Assembly: GCF_003589925.1 (NCBI RefSeq)
Contig: NZ_CP032382.1
Location: 2,108,001-2,172,000 of the forward strand
Length of the DNA stretch: 64,000 bases
Reading direction: 5' to 3'
From: Chryseolinea soli
GTDB taxonomy: Bacteria > Bacteroidota > Bacteroidia > Cytophagales > Cyclobacteriaceae
The position numbers and the translations under genes were made by a program. How positions within the stretch are numbered: position 1 is the stretch's first letter; each line of letters opens with the position of its first letter. The notes under the pieces were generated by a model, which was given only the letters and a program-made list of their open reading frames with translations, did not search any database and was not told the origin of the DNA. Of this stretch, positions 26,224 to 36,346 are shown in pieces.

Positions 26224-27537
26224 ATGAACTTTCTTCGTGAATATTTTATCGGGGACTATCTCCGATCCGAGCCGGACGTGCTGAAACAGGCCAGCATCCG
26301 GCTGGTGTTCAACATTGTCTTTCTTTCCGTGCTCTGCATGGTGATCGTCTTTTTTGTCTACCTGGCAGAAGGCTTTCACTACCAGCTCATCAAAACCATT
26401 GTGCTGATCGTCCTTTTCACGTCGGCATTATTTTATATCCGTGCCGTCCGCTCCATCACGATCATTTCCCACGTGTTGGTGCTCGTCTCTTGGGCCAATG
26501 ACGTCATCAATATTTACCTGTTTGATGACTTCACATTTTTCATTGCGATGATCGCCATCTGCAATATCATTTTTGCATTTCACACGCTGGGGAGTAAAGC
26601 CGGCATCTTTTATTCATTGTTACATTTCATTCCCATCTTTATCCACCAGTTCGGAAAATACAGTGGCTACCAAATGGGTTCGCGCACGCCCCAGCAGTTG
26701 GCCTTTCTGGAGGTGATGGTCACCTTGTTCATCGTTTCCCTGATCATTTGCTATATGGTGTACCACTACCACCGCGCATTCGAAGTGGCCAAGAGCAGCA
26801 TCCGCCGGTCCGTGGAGGATCTGCAAAAAGCAAAGGAACTGGCCGAGGAAATGAATCGTCTGAAAACGAATTTTCTCTCCAACATGTCGCATGAGATCCG
26901 CACGCCCATCAATGGCATACTCGGCATCAGCCAGGTGATCGAAATGGAAACGGACAACGAGGAGATCCGTCACTATGTGCAGTTGCAACAGCAAAGTGGT
27001 CGCCGCCTGTTGAACACCATCACCAGCATTCTGGAGCTTTCGCGCATCGAAGCCGAGCGAAGACAGCTTGCGCTGAACGTGATCGACGTAAACAAACTGG
27101 TACGCGATTGCATGAACTCGCTGGAATCTCTGGCGAAGAACAAGGGATTGCAATTTACGTTCTATCCCTACCACGAATTATTACAATGTCTCTCCGACGA
27201 GACCATGCTGTACCAGGTGGTCAACAACGTGGTGGGCAACGCCATCAAGTTTACAAACAAAGGCAAAGTCCAGGTCTACACCGAACGCATCAAAACGAAG
27301 ATCCACATCCGCGTCAGCGATACGGGCATCGGGATCTCGGAGGAATTTTTGCCGCGTGTTTTTAACTCTTTTGAACAGGAAAGCTCCGGTCGCAGCCGTC
27401 ATTTTGAAGGCTCGGGGTTGGGTCTTTCCATCTCGCGCAAGTACATCGAACTGCTGGGGGGCGAGATCCTCGTGCAATCGGTAAAAGACCAGGGCAGCCA
27501 GTTCGAGATCGTTTTACCATCCTATAAAAAATCATGA
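26224..27537 (+). CDS. Membrane-bound sensor histidine kinase
   Basis: A 437-residue protein. Residues 1-185 hold about six membrane helices with no large periplasmic domain; then a coiled-coil linker, a HisKA domain with the H-box SNMSHEIRTPING (H223), and an HATPase_c domain with N, G1 (VSDTGIGI), F and G2 (EGSGLGLSISRKYIELLGG) boxes. It should autophosphorylate H223 and pass the phosphate to the response regulator, whose gene overlaps it by four bases. The signal is unknown; this membrane layout suggests an intramembrane cue. Confidence 0.94.
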   Translation: MNFLREYFIGDYLRSEPDVLKQASIRLVFNIVFLSVLCMVIVFFVYLAEGFHYQLIKTIVLIVLFTSALFYIRAVRSITIISHVLVLVSWANDVINIYLFDDFTFFIAMIAICNIIFAFHTLGSKAGIFYSLLHFIPIFIHQFGKYSGYQMGSRTPQQLAFLEVMVTLFIVSLIICYMVYHYHRAFEVAKSSIRRSVEDLQKAKELAEEMNRLKTNFLSNMSHEIRTPINGILGISQVIEMETDNEEIRHYVQLQQQSGRRLLNTITSILELSRIEAERRQLALNVIDVNKLVRDCMNSLESLAKNKGLQFTFYPYHELLQCLSDETMLYQVVNNVVGNAIKFTNKGKVQVYTERIKTKIHIRVSDTGIGISEEFLPRVFNSFEQESSGRSRHFEGSGLGLSISRKYIELLGGEILVQSVKDQGSQFEIVLPSYKKS

Positions 27538-27902
27538 GAAAAAAGGTCCTGTATGTCGAGGATGACGCCATCAATGCCCTGGTGATGAAAAAATTGCTGG
27601 GCACGCACTACGATGTGAGTCACACGCCCGACGGCGAGACCTGCCTGGCCTTGCTCGCTGCCGAGCCCTTCGATATGATCCTGATGGACATCAACCTGGG
27701 CCATGGACAAATGAACGGCGTGGAGATCCTCCATGCCATAAAAGGCAATCCCTCCACCGCTGGCATAACCGTCATCGCCGTCACCTCCTACGCCCTACCC
27801 GAAGACGAGGCGCGATTCCTGCAGGAAGGGTTTAGCGACTATTTGGCCAAGCCCGTGGATCGGAAATTGTTGCTCGATACCCTTCATCAATATTTGGGAT
27901 AG
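27534..27902 (+). CDS. Stand-alone response regulator receiver domain
   Basis: A 122-residue single receiver domain without output domain. Acidic pair D10/D11 (VEDDA), phosphoacceptor D52 (LMDINLG), switch Ser/Thr in AVTSYAL and the conserved Lys in LAKPVD are all present. Its start overlaps the kinase stop (ATGA). With no DNA-binding region it probably works through protein contacts or phosphorelay. Confidence 0.94.
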   Translation: MRKKVLYVEDDAINALVMKKLLGTHYDVSHTPDGETCLALLAAEPFDMILMDINLGHGQMNGVEILHAIKGNPSTAGITVIAVTSYALPEDEARFLQEGFSDYLAKPVDRKLLLDTLHQYLG

Positions 27903-28049
27903 GCCCTCGTTTTCTCTCTCCACTTTTCCGTAATTTCAAAACTTTAAAAAAGGCCCTTCCGGGTAAATTTTCCGGCGAAGTGTTCGTTTCCAGGAAGGCG
28001 CATACACCACGGAAACTGTTATTACGTTCAATCCAAAAAATAGCCAGCC

Positions 28050-29318
28050 ATGCTAACGTCCACACGACCGCCCCTTGCCGAGCGCATGCGCCCCAGGAAA
28101 CTGGATGAGCTGGTGGGACAGGAACATCTCACGGGCCCCACGGGAGTGATCCGCAGGGCCATCCAAACCGGGAGCATCCCTTCCATGATCCTTTGGGGAC
28201 CGCCAGGGGTGGGCAAAACCACCATCGCCAACATCATTGCCAACGAGGTAAAAAAACCTTTCCATACCCTGAGCGCCATCAACTCGGGTGTGAAAGATAT
28301 CCGCGAAGTCATCGAGAAAGCCAAGTTGTCGCCGCGTTCCATTTTATTTATCGATGAAATTCACCGCTTCAATAAAAGCCAGCAAGACGCTTTGCTGGGC
28401 GCCGTGGAGAAAGGAACCATAACCCTGATTGGCGCCACCACCGAGAACCCATCGTTTGAGGTGAACTCGGCATTGCTTTCGCGGTGCCAGGTCTACACGC
28501 TTCGCCCCTTGGGGGAAGACCAACTCATGGAGCTGGTGAACCAGGCCTTGCAGCGCGACGAAGAATTGAAGCATCGCAAAGTTGAGATCCGCGAACACCA
28601 GGCCCTGCTGAATATTTCGGGTGGCGATGGCCGCAAATTATTGAACCTCGTAGAATTGATCTGCGACTCCGTTCCCGGCGACGTGGTCATCACCGACGAC
28701 CTGGTGATGGAGCTTGCACAAAAACATATCGCCATCTACGACAAAAGTGGCGAGCAGCACTACGATATCATTTCAGCGTTCATCAAATCCATTCGCGGCA
28801 GCGACCCCAACGCAGCCGTGTATTATTTGGCGCGCATGGTCGAAGGTGGCGAAGACGTGAAGTTCATCGCGCGGCGCATGGTGATCCTCGCTTCCGAAGA
28901 CATCGGCAATGCCAATCCCACAGCCTTGGTGATGGCCACCAGCAGTTTCCAGGCGGTGAATGTGATCGGCTACCCCGAAGCGCGCATCATCCTGTCGCAA
29001 TGCGCGGTATATCTGGCGAGCTCGCCCAAAAGCAACGCCAGCTATGTGGCCATCGACAAAGCACTGCAGGCCATTCAACAGACCGGCGACCTTCCGGTGC
29101 CGCTGGCCATCCGCAACGCCCCCACCAAGCTGATGAAAAATATGGATTATGGAAAAGGCTATCAATATGCCCACAGCTACGAGGGTAACTTCGTGTCGAT
29201 GGAGTTTTTGCCCGACGAACTGAAGGGCACAAAATTTTATGAACCCGGTAACAATGCGCGTGAAGAAGAAATGAGAAAATTTCTGCGCACGCGGTGGAAA
29301 GAAAAATACGGCTACTAG
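28050..29318 (+). CDS. rarA: Replication-associated recombination protein A, AAA+ ATPase
   Basis: A 422-residue protein of the RarA/MgsA/WRNIP1 family. Opening [22 protein letters not shown], Walker [10 protein letters not shown] (about residues 50-58), Walker B and sensor region [21 protein letters not shown], sensor 1 IGATTENP, and the C-terminal MgsA domain ([23 protein letters not shown]). It acts at stalled or collapsed replication forks. It is followed 16 bases later by a VWA-like membrane protein, suggesting co-transcription. Confidence 0.96.
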   Translation: MLTSTRPPLAERMRPRKLDELVGQEHLTGPTGVIRRAIQTGSIPSMILWGPPGVGKTTIANIIANEVKKPFHTLSAINSGVKDIREVIEKAKLSPRSILFIDEIHRFNKSQQDALLGAVEKGTITLIGATTENPSFEVNSALLSRCQVYTLRPLGEDQLMELVNQALQRDEELKHRKVEIREHQALLNISGGDGRKLLNLVELICDSVPGDVVITDDLVMELAQKHIAIYDKSGEQHYDIISAFIKSIRGSDPNAAVYYLARMVEGGEDVKFIARRMVILASEDIGNANPTALVMATSSFQAVNVIGYPEARIILSQCAVYLASSPKSNASYVAIDKALQAIQQTGDLPVPLAIRNAPTKLMKNMDYGKGYQYAHSYEGNFVSMEFLPDELKGTKFYEPGNNAREEEMRKFLRTRWKEKYGY

Positions 29319-29334
29319 TTTTTTAAATTCAGAC

Positions 29335-31419
29335 ATGCACCAACAACGCGTCATATTCGAATCGTCGCCCGCCTACATCCTGGTATGCGTTATCCTCGCA
29401 TTGGGTTTTGCGTTCCTGCTGTATCGCACGGACCACCCGTGGAGCAAAACATGGAACCGCGTGCTCTTTGCCGGCCGGGCCGTGCTTTCTTTTTTTCTCA
29501 TGTTTTTGTTGCTGGGACCGGTGGTGAAACAGATCAGCAATCTTTTTGAGAAACCCCTTTTCCTGGTGGTGTACGACAACTCGGTGTCCATTAAAGAGAC
29601 GACCGACACCACCACATTGAAGCAGCTACAAGCCAACGTGAAGGAAACGGAGACGTTGTTGTTGGAAAAAGGCTATGAGACCCGGACGACCGACCTGGCG
29701 GGAAATGAAATTGAGAAACCGGCCTATACCAGCCCCGTGTCGGATTTGGGTGGAGCATTGAAGAAGATCGTGAACCGCTTTGAGGGCAGTCGCATTGGCG
29801 GCGTGATCTTAGTATCGGATGGAATCTACAATGCGGGACTTTCGCCTTTGTATGCTTCGTACAACTTCCCCGTGTACACCATCGGCGTAGGCGACACGCT
29901 GGAGCGCACGGACGTGCTCATCAAAAACATTGCCTACAACAAGATCGTCTACCAGGGAAACAAATTTCCCGTGCATGTGGAGGTGATGGTGAAGAACCTT
30001 CCACCCCAAGCCATCAAAGTGTCGCTGCTGCAAGGCGGGAAGGTGTTGGAAACGCAATCGAAAGCCTACAAATCCGAGAGCCTGCTGAGCTACGATTTCC
30101 AACCGCTGGCCAACGACCAGGGCATTCAAAAGCTGGATGTTCAGGTGGAGTTGAAGGAAGGCGAAGTGAACGCCCGCAACAACCGGTCGTCTATTTTTGT
30201 GGAGGTGGTCGAAGGCAAGAAGAAGATCCTGGTCGTCGCTCCCTCGCCGCACCCCGACATCAAGGCGTTGCGCGAGGTGATCGATAAAAATCCGAATTAC
30301 GAATTTCTGCTGCATATCCCCGGCGTGGAAGAACAGCCTGCCAGCGTTTTGCGCCCCGATCAAATTGACCTGGCCATCTTTCATCAATCGCCGGATATGC
30401 GGGGCAAGACCCGGGACCTGTTCCAGCAATTCGCGGCCAGCCCCACCGCGCTGTTTCTCGTGCTGGGCATTCAGTCGGACCTGCAGCTGATCGCGAAGCA
30501 AAACATGCCCGTCAGATTCGAGGCACCACCCCGGGACTATGATGAGGTGACGCCGGCTACCAATGGGGCCTTTTCGCATTTTCTTATCTCGGCCGAAACC
30601 AACACGATCATGTCCAACTATCCCCCGGTGTCGGTGCACTTTGGTAAAGTAAGGATCCCGCCTACAGCCACCCCGTTGCTCTTTCAAAAAGTGGGAAGCG
30701 TGACCACGGAGAAGCCTTTGCTTTTGGTGGACGTGGAAAACAGCCGCAAGATCGCTGTCATGCTCGGCGAGGGCCTGTGGCGCTGGAAGCTGAACGAGTT
30801 CGACCGCAGCGAAAACTCACAAGCCTTCGATGAGGTGTTCAGCAAACTGATGCAATACCTCAGCACCTCCGACGACAAACGCAAATTCAGAAGCTACCCC
30901 ATCCAACAGGAATTCTCCGACACCGAATCGGTCGTCTTCGAAAGCCAGGTCTACAACGACATCTTTGAACCCATCTACGGCAACGCCATCGACATTGACC
31001 TCATCGACGAGGCCGGCAAACGAACCAAATACACCTACACCACCAGCCCCGGCAACATCCGCTACCAGATCGGCGGCCTCAAAGAAGGTGTCTACCGCTA
31101 CACCTCCAGAACCGTCCTCGAAGGAAAAGCGGAACAGGTTCGTGGTCAATTCGCCGTGGTTCAACGCCAGGCCGAATTGCAAAACCTCACCGCCGACTTC
31201 GATCTCCTGCGAAAACTGTCGGCAAGTTCGGGCGGGAAGTTCTATGCGGCATCAAAAATGGAATCGCTCAAATCCGAGCTGAGCAAGGCGGAGGCGAAGA
31301 GCATCATCCACTCGGAAGAATCGTATCACTCGCTCATCAATCTGAAATGGATCTTCTGGGTGTTGCTGATGATGGCAAGCCTGGAGTGGTTCGCCAGGAA
31401 ATTCTTTGGAAGCTATTGA
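29335..31419 (+). CDS. VWA-like-domain membrane protein of unknown function
   Basis: A 694-residue protein. Two N-terminal membrane helices (residues 10-30 and 42-62) precede a von Willebrand A-like domain with metal-site motif DNSVSI near residue 82 and LVSDG; a long periplasmic Ig-like/beta region follows; one helix near the C-terminus (WIFWVLLMMASLEWFARKFF) ends the chain. This matches Bacteroidota proteins annotated as VWA or glutamine-amidotransferase-like membrane proteins. The role is unknown. It ends at a strong terminator. Confidence 0.8.
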   Translation: MHQQRVIFESSPAYILVCVILALGFAFLLYRTDHPWSKTWNRVLFAGRAVLSFFLMFLLLGPVVKQISNLFEKPLFLVVYDNSVSIKETTDTTTLKQLQANVKETETLLLEKGYETRTTDLAGNEIEKPAYTSPVSDLGGALKKIVNRFEGSRIGGVILVSDGIYNAGLSPLYASYNFPVYTIGVGDTLERTDVLIKNIAYNKIVYQGNKFPVHVEVMVKNLPPQAIKVSLLQGGKVLETQSKAYKSESLLSYDFQPLANDQGIQKLDVQVELKEGEVNARNNRSSIFVEVVEGKKKILVVAPSPHPDIKALREVIDKNPNYEFLLHIPGVEEQPASVLRPDQIDLAIFHQSPDMRGKTRDLFQQFAASPTALFLVLGIQSDLQLIAKQNMPVRFEAPPRDYDEVTPATNGAFSHFLISAETNTIMSNYPPVSVHFGKVRIPPTATPLLFQKVGSVTTEKPLLLVDVENSRKIAVMLGEGLWRWKLNEFDRSENSQAFDEVFSKLMQYLSTSDDKRKFRSYPIQQEFSDTESVVFESQVYNDIFEPIYGNAIDIDLIDEAGKRTKYTYTTSPGNIRYQIGGLKEGVYRYTSRTVLEGKAEQVRGQFAVVQRQAELQNLTADFDLLRKLSASSGGKFYAASKMESLKSELSKAEAKSIIHSEESYHSLINLKWIFWVLLMMASLEWFARKFFGSY

Positions 31420-31470
31420 CGAGGTGTTCCCCCATAGGTCAGGGCTAATGCCTTGGCGGGAATAAGCACA

Positions 31471-31500
31471 AAAAAAGGCACTCTCTCGAGTGCCTTTTTT
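31471..31500. terminator. Strong bidirectional intrinsic terminator
   Basis: A 13-bp inverted repeat (AAAAAAGGCACTC / GAGTGCCTTTTTT) with loop TCTC between the convergent VWA-like gene and clpC. Confidence 0.9.
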
Positions 31501-31522
31501 ATTGGGAAGTGTGTGTATTCGA

Positions 31523-34063
31523 TTACTCTTTCTTCTCCTTAGACGATGCTTTCGCTTTTTTCACTTTGATGGTGAGCACGTCGCCCTTGCCATCGTAGTC
31601 GGCCAGGATGGTGCCGCCTTCTTCTACTTCGCCTTTCAGGATCTCTTCCGCTACCGGGTCTTCGAGATATTTCTGGATGGCTCTGTTCAAAGGACGAGCG
31701 CCGAATTGATGATCGTATCCTTTCTCTGCCAGGAAGTCTTTCGCTTTCTCCGTCAGCTCCACATTGTAGCCGATCTGGATGATGCGATCGAACAGCTTCT
31801 TCAGCGTGAGGTCGATGATCTTGTGGATGTTCTCGCGTTGCAGCGAGTTGAACACAATGATGTCGTCTAAGCGGTTGAGGAACTCAGGGCTGAAGGCACG
31901 CTTCAAAGCATTTTGAATGGTGGTCTTCATGTGCTCCTCGTCGCTCTCGCGCTTGGCGGCGGTGGAGAAACCAATGCCCGATCCGAAATCTTTCAGGTCA
32001 CGCACCCCGATGTTGGAGGTCATGATGATGATCGTATTGCGGAAGTCCACTCGGCGACCCAAACCGTCGGTGAGGATACCATCGTCCAGCACTTGCAGCA
32101 GGATGTTGAACACATCCGGGTGAGCTTTTTCGATTTCGTCCAGCAACACTACCGAGTAGGGCTTGCGTCTTACTTTTTCAGTAAGCTGTCCGCCTTCTTC
32201 GTAGCCTACGTAGCCGGGAGGGGCACCCACGAGACGCGATACGGAGAATTTCTCCATGTACTCGCTCATGTCGATGCGAATCAATGAATCTTCTTTGTCG
32301 AACAAGTAAGTGGCCAGCACTTTGGCCAATTCAGTTTTACCCACGCCGGTAGGTCCGAGGAAGATGAAGGAACCGATGGGTTTCTTCGGATCTTTCAACC
32401 CTACGCGTGTGCGCTGAATGGCCTTGGTCAATTTCTTGATAGCTTCTTCCTGACCGATCACTTTGTTGTTCAGCTCGTCGGCCATGCTGAGGAGCTTGTT
32501 GCTTTCTTTCTGAGCGATGCGGTTAGTAGGGATGCCCGTCATCATACCGATCACATCGGCAACATTTTCTTCGTTGACGGTGTACTTTTCAGTACGGGTT
32601 TTTTCTTCCCACTTGATCTTCGCGTTGTCGAGTTGCTCGATGAGTTTCTTTTCGCGATCGCGGAGTTGAGCAGCCTCTTCGTATTTCTGGCTCTTCACTA
32701 CGCGGTTCTTTTCTTTCTTCACCTCTTCGATGGCCTCTTCAAACTTCACGATGTCGTCGGGCACGTGGATGTTGTTGATGTGTACGCGGGCCCCGGCTTC
32801 GTCGAGCACGTCGATGGCTTTGTCGGGCAGGTACCGGTCGCTGATGTAGCGGTCGGACAACTTCACGCAAGCTTCGATGGCTTCCTTGGTGTAGATCACA
32901 TGGTGGTGATCTTCGTATTTTTCCTTGATGTTGTCCAGGATCTGGATGGTCTCTTCCGGTGTAGTGGAATCGATCATCACCATCTGGAAACGACGGGCCA
33001 ATGCGCCGTCTTTCTCAATGTACTGTCTGTATTCGTCCAGCGTGGTGGCTCCAATGCATTGGATCTCGCCCCGGGCCAATGCCGGTTTGAACATGTTGGA
33101 GGCGTCCAGCGAACCGGAAGCGCCACCGGCACCCACGATGGTGTGGAGCTCGTCGATGAACAGGATCACGTCGGGTGATTTTTCCAATTCGTTCATGACG
33201 GCCTTCATTCTTTCTTCGAACTGGCCGCGGTATTTCGTACCGGCAACCAATGATGCCAGATCCAGGGTCACCACGCGCTTACCAAACAATACGCGGGAAA
33301 CTTTTTTCTGGATGATGCGCAGGGCAAGGCCTTCTGCGATGGCGGTCTTACCTACACCGGGCTCGCCGATAAGGATAGGGTTGTTTTTCTTGCGGCGGGA
33401 GAGGATCTGCGCCACGCGCTCGATCTCCTTTTCCCGGCCCACGATGGGATCGAGTTTGTTGTCTTCGGCCAGGCGAGTCAGGTCGCGGCCAAAGTTGTCG
33501 AGTACCGGCGTTCTGGATTTTTCGGTTCCTTTTTTCTCTTTGCCGGGAGCGCCTGCGCCACCTGCACCAAAGATTTTCGAGGAATCATCATCCGGATCGT
33601 CAGTATCCTGGGAGGCCATAGGGCCTTCGTTTTGATATTCTAACATTTCTTTCACGGTCTCGTAGTTTACGTCAAACTTATTGAGAATTTGGGTGCCCAG
33701 GTTGTCCTGATCACGGAGTATGGAAAGGAGGAGATGTTCGGTGCCGATGAGTTGTGCCTTGAAGATCTTGGCTTCCAGGTAGGTGATCTTTAACACTTTT
33801 TCGGAAGCCTTCGTGAGCGGAATGTTCGCGAGGTTTTTGATCTGGTGTGTAGCCGTACCTTTGGAAATTTTTTCGATCTCGTTACGCAATTCATCCAGCG
33901 GCACACCCAGCTTTTTCAGCACCCCTACGGCCACGCCTTCGCCTTCCCGTACCATGCCCAAAACCAGATGCTCCGTCCCGATGTAATCATGCCCAAGGCG
34001 CAACGCTTCTTCCCGGCTCAGTGAGATAACTTCCTTGACCCGATTGGAAAATTTAGCTTCCAT
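31523..34063 (-). CDS. clpC: ATP-dependent Clp protease ATP-binding subunit ClpC
   Basis: An 846-residue AAA+ unfoldase. Order: Clp N-domain repeats (residues 1-145), Asp-rich linker (150-190), first AAA module with Walker A GEPGVGKT (K239), a UVR-type coiled coil (EEAAQLRDREKKLIEQL), second AAA module with Walker A GPTGVGKT and VGAPPGYVGYEEGGQLTE, and a C-terminal ClpB/ClpC small domain. It unfolds proteins for ClpP using ATP in the cytosol. Monocistronic, with a terminator just downstream. Confidence 0.97.
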   Translation of the reverse strand: MEAKFSNRVKEVISLSREEALRLGHDYIGTEHLVLGMVREGEGVAVGVLKKLGVPLDELRNEIEKISKGTATHQIKNLANIPLTKASEKVLKITYLEAKIFKAQLIGTEHLLLSILRDQDNLGTQILNKFDVNYETVKEMLEYQNEGPMASQDTDDPDDDSSKIFGAGGAGAPGKEKKGTEKSRTPVLDNFGRDLTRLAEDNKLDPIVGREKEIERVAQILSRRKKNNPILIGEPGVGKTAIAEGLALRIIQKKVSRVLFGKRVVTLDLASLVAGTKYRGQFEERMKAVMNELEKSPDVILFIDELHTIVGAGGASGSLDASNMFKPALARGEIQCIGATTLDEYRQYIEKDGALARRFQMVMIDSTTPEETIQILDNIKEKYEDHHHVIYTKEAIEACVKLSDRYISDRYLPDKAIDVLDEAGARVHINNIHVPDDIVKFEEAIEEVKKEKNRVVKSQKYEEAAQLRDREKKLIEQLDNAKIKWEEKTRTEKYTVNEENVADVIGMMTGIPTNRIAQKESNKLLSMADELNNKVIGQEEAIKKLTKAIQRTRVGLKDPKKPIGSFIFLGPTGVGKTELAKVLATYLFDKEDSLIRIDMSEYMEKFSVSRLVGAPPGYVGYEEGGQLTEKVRRKPYSVVLLDEIEKAHPDVFNILLQVLDDGILTDGLGRRVDFRNTIIIMTSNIGVRDLKDFGSGIGFSTAAKRESDEEHMKTTIQNALKRAFSPEFLNRLDDIIVFNSLQRENIHKIIDLTLKKLFDRIIQIGYNVELTEKAKDFLAEKGYDHQFGARPLNRAIQKYLEDPVAEEILKGEVEEGGTILADYDGKGDVLTIKVKKAKASSKEKKE

Positions 34064-34168
34064 AGAGAAAGTTTAATGATGGTTAATGTAAATGTAAAGT
34101 ATTTTGTGTGTTCAATGCTATTGAATCCTGAAGATTTAAATTAGAAACGTCTGCCGCTTTTTATTTGT

Positions 34169-34795
34169 TCATTTTGCTGTTGTGGATAGTTGAACAATCG
34201 CCGCGGCTTTGGGCCCCTCACAAAAGATCAGGTCAACGAGACTCAGGTTCTCTGCAAACGTATTGCCAAATACTTGGTAATAACGTGCCGGATGGTAAAA
34301 TCTGCTAAGATTCACCGCTTTCTTCGGATTTATGACCGATCGCAGGTCTGAAATAGGTTGGTCGGGTGCAGGGTCATACGACAAACTTGCCTCTACTGAC
34401 ACATCCCAGTTCAACCACTTGAGACACATTGACAGCAAATCGCAGTTGAGGTCATAAAGAAACTCCTGTTTTTTGAACAAAACCTTCTCCAGGTCGTGGC
34501 TATAATGTTCAAAAAACGGCGCCTTGCCATAGGCTGACCGCAAGGTGCGCCAGTGGTTGTTGAGCCACTTCTGTGAATGATCTATCCGCACCTCCGCGAC
34601 GGGCACTTTGCCATGCTTGGCCGTGAGCGGCACGATGAGCGTCTCCCGCCCGTGCACCGTATTGATGTAACACCGGTTGCGGTAGGTCTGCTTTTCGTAG
34701 TGCTCGTACTTTTCCAGGATGATTTTCTTCGCGGGCCGCAAGGCTGCAAAGTAGGCGATGGACGGAAGATACTGGGCTTCGATGAGGGTGGTCAA
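34169..34795 (-). CDS. WbqC family protein
   Basis: A 208-residue protein. It opens with TLIEAQYLPSIAYFAALRPA and has YRNRCYINTVHG, LIVPL and HSQKWLNNHWRTLRSAYGKAPFF, the WbqC-family pattern (small Bacteroidota and polysaccharide-locus proteins, function unsettled). I place the start at the TTG at 34795, since it follows a consensus TAACTTTG promoter and gives the usual family opening; an ATG at 34891 would add 32 unrelated residues and sit upstream of that promoter. Confidence 0.85.
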   Translation of the reverse strand: MTTLIEAQYLPSIAYFAALRPAKKIILEKYEHYEKQTYRNRCYINTVHGRETLIVPLTAKHGKVPVAEVRIDHSQKWLNNHWRTLRSAYGKAPFFEHYSHDLEKVLFKKQEFLYDLNCDLLSMCLKWLNWDVSVEASLSYDPAPDQPISDLRSVINPKKAVNLSRFYHPARYYQVFGNTFAENLSLVDLIFCEGPKAAAIVQLSTTAK

Positions 34796-34818
34796 ATGCG
34801 TCAGGTCTTTGTTGCAGC

Positions 34819-34826
34819 CAAAGTTA
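34819..34826 (-). promoter_or_regulatory. -7 element TAACTTTG for the WbqC gene
   Basis: A perfect TAnnTTTG on the minus strand, 23 bases before the TTG start at 34795. Its position supports the shorter start. Confidence 0.6.
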
Positions 34827-34945
34827 ATCGCCGGGGCCCATTTTCTGGGAAAAAGACATAGCCTGTGTATGAAAACTTTAAAAATTGACACCGATTTTGA
34901 AATGGGCCGCTTTCCCCGTAATCTTGATAAAGCTTGTTATTCTGT

Positions 34946-36343
34946 ATGTTAAGTCGATGGCGCCGTTCTCGTGGTATAACCACCAGTTTATCCCTTTGTG
35001 TCCTCACCATTCTATACTCTTGTCGTGAAGATCCAGAGAAGGAAATCACTCCCCCGGTCACAAACCCTCCAACACAACCTCCGCCGACCAACGGTTTGCC
35101 CACCAACCCTTGCGCGCCCACCATTTCATTGGGCTACACCGACAAGGTCTCCTATGCTCCCGACGAGGAGGTGACGGCCTACATCCAGTCCAGCAAAGTC
35201 GTGGACCTCTGCCGCTTGGATATCTATGATGTAAAAGGCGCCAAAGCATTTTCGATCGCCTCGCCGCTCACGATCCAGGAAATGAATACGGATCATCCTT
35301 CTACGAATGGATTTGGTTTTAACCCAACGATAAAATTCCCGATCCCTGCCACGGTGAAAAGTGGTATGTACTTCATCGAGAATAAAGTTCCCTTTATTGT
35401 CAGAACACCCGAAGCCATAGACCTGCTCATTGTCTATCCTTCCAACACCGCCAACGCCTATGAGGAAAGCGGAGGCAAGAGTCTCTACTCAGCGTCCGAC
35501 CGCCCGCCGATGGTTTCGTTTCTGCGGCCCATCGCGCTACAGCCCTTCTCAACGGTCTGCCTAACATGGTTTAGCGACATGAAGAATGTGAAGATCGGTT
35601 ATGCGGCCGATGCTGACTTGGATAGTTACGATCGCCTCTCCCATGCAAAGATCATCGTGATCGTAGGCCACAACGAATACTGGACCCGCCAGGGACGCTT
35701 GAACTTCGATAAGTTTGTCGACAACGGGGGCCACGCGCTCGTGCTGTCGGGCAACAACATGTGGTGGCAGGTGCGTTACTCCACCGACAAGACAGGTCTC
35801 ATTTGTTATAAGAATCACAACAACGATCCCGAGACCGACGAGCTGCTGAAGACGATCGAGTGGACCAACCCATCCCTGCAATATTCTATCCTCTCCAGTC
35901 TCGGCGCCGACTTCCCGCACGGCGGCTACGGCATGAAGACCGACAACGGCTGGAACGGCTACAAGATCATCGCGCCCAATTCGCCTTTGTTGCAAGGCTT
36001 AAACCTGGCCAAGGGCGATGTTATTTCTTGTCCCACGTCGGAGTATGACGGCGCACCCATCACCGGCTTCGACGCCGATGGCTATCCTGTGCTGGACAAG
36101 GCCGCTCTCAATTTCGAGAAGGCCGAGATCGTCGGATTCGATAAAGGCTTCCGGGTGAACGAGACCATTTCTACATTCATCGTGAGCCAGAAAACAAAAA
36201 CCTCGGGCATCATTGTGAATACCAGCTCCACCGATTGGTGCTCGGGCAGTGGCATGGGTGGAAGCTCGGGAGACAAGATCAAAGGCATTACGCAAAACGC
36301 CATCCAAAAACTGTTGGCGGGTCAGACGGTTTTCTCGAACTAA
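34946..36343 (+). CDS. N,N-dimethylformamidase beta-subunit-like domain lipoprotein
   Basis: A 465-residue protein from the ATG at 34946 (the TTG at 34934 is a weaker start). The lipoprotein signal peptide ends YSC (Cys26). Residues 45-150 are a beta-sandwich region; from about 155 the fold has VIVGHNEYWTRQGRLNFDKFVDNGGHAL and GNNMWWQVRY, diagnostic of the large C-terminal domain of dimethylformamidase beta subunit-like proteins. Whether it has any amidase activity is unknown; exported relatives are widespread in Bacteroidota. Divergent from WbqC. Confidence 0.78.
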   Translation: MLSRWRRSRGITTSLSLCVLTILYSCREDPEKEITPPVTNPPTQPPPTNGLPTNPCAPTISLGYTDKVSYAPDEEVTAYIQSSKVVDLCRLDIYDVKGAKAFSIASPLTIQEMNTDHPSTNGFGFNPTIKFPIPATVKSGMYFIENKVPFIVRTPEAIDLLIVYPSNTANAYEESGGKSLYSASDRPPMVSFLRPIALQPFSTVCLTWFSDMKNVKIGYAADADLDSYDRLSHAKIIVIVGHNEYWTRQGRLNFDKFVDNGGHALVLSGNNMWWQVRYSTDKTGLICYKNHNNDPETDELLKTIEWTNPSLQYSILSSLGADFPHGGYGMKTDNGWNGYKIIAPNSPLLQGLNLAKGDVISCPTSEYDGAPITGFDADGYPVLDKAALNFEKAEIVGFDKGFRVNETISTFIVSQKTKTSGIIVNTSSTDWCSGSGMGGSSGDKIKGITQNAIQKLLAGQTVFSN

Positions 36344-36346
36344 CGA

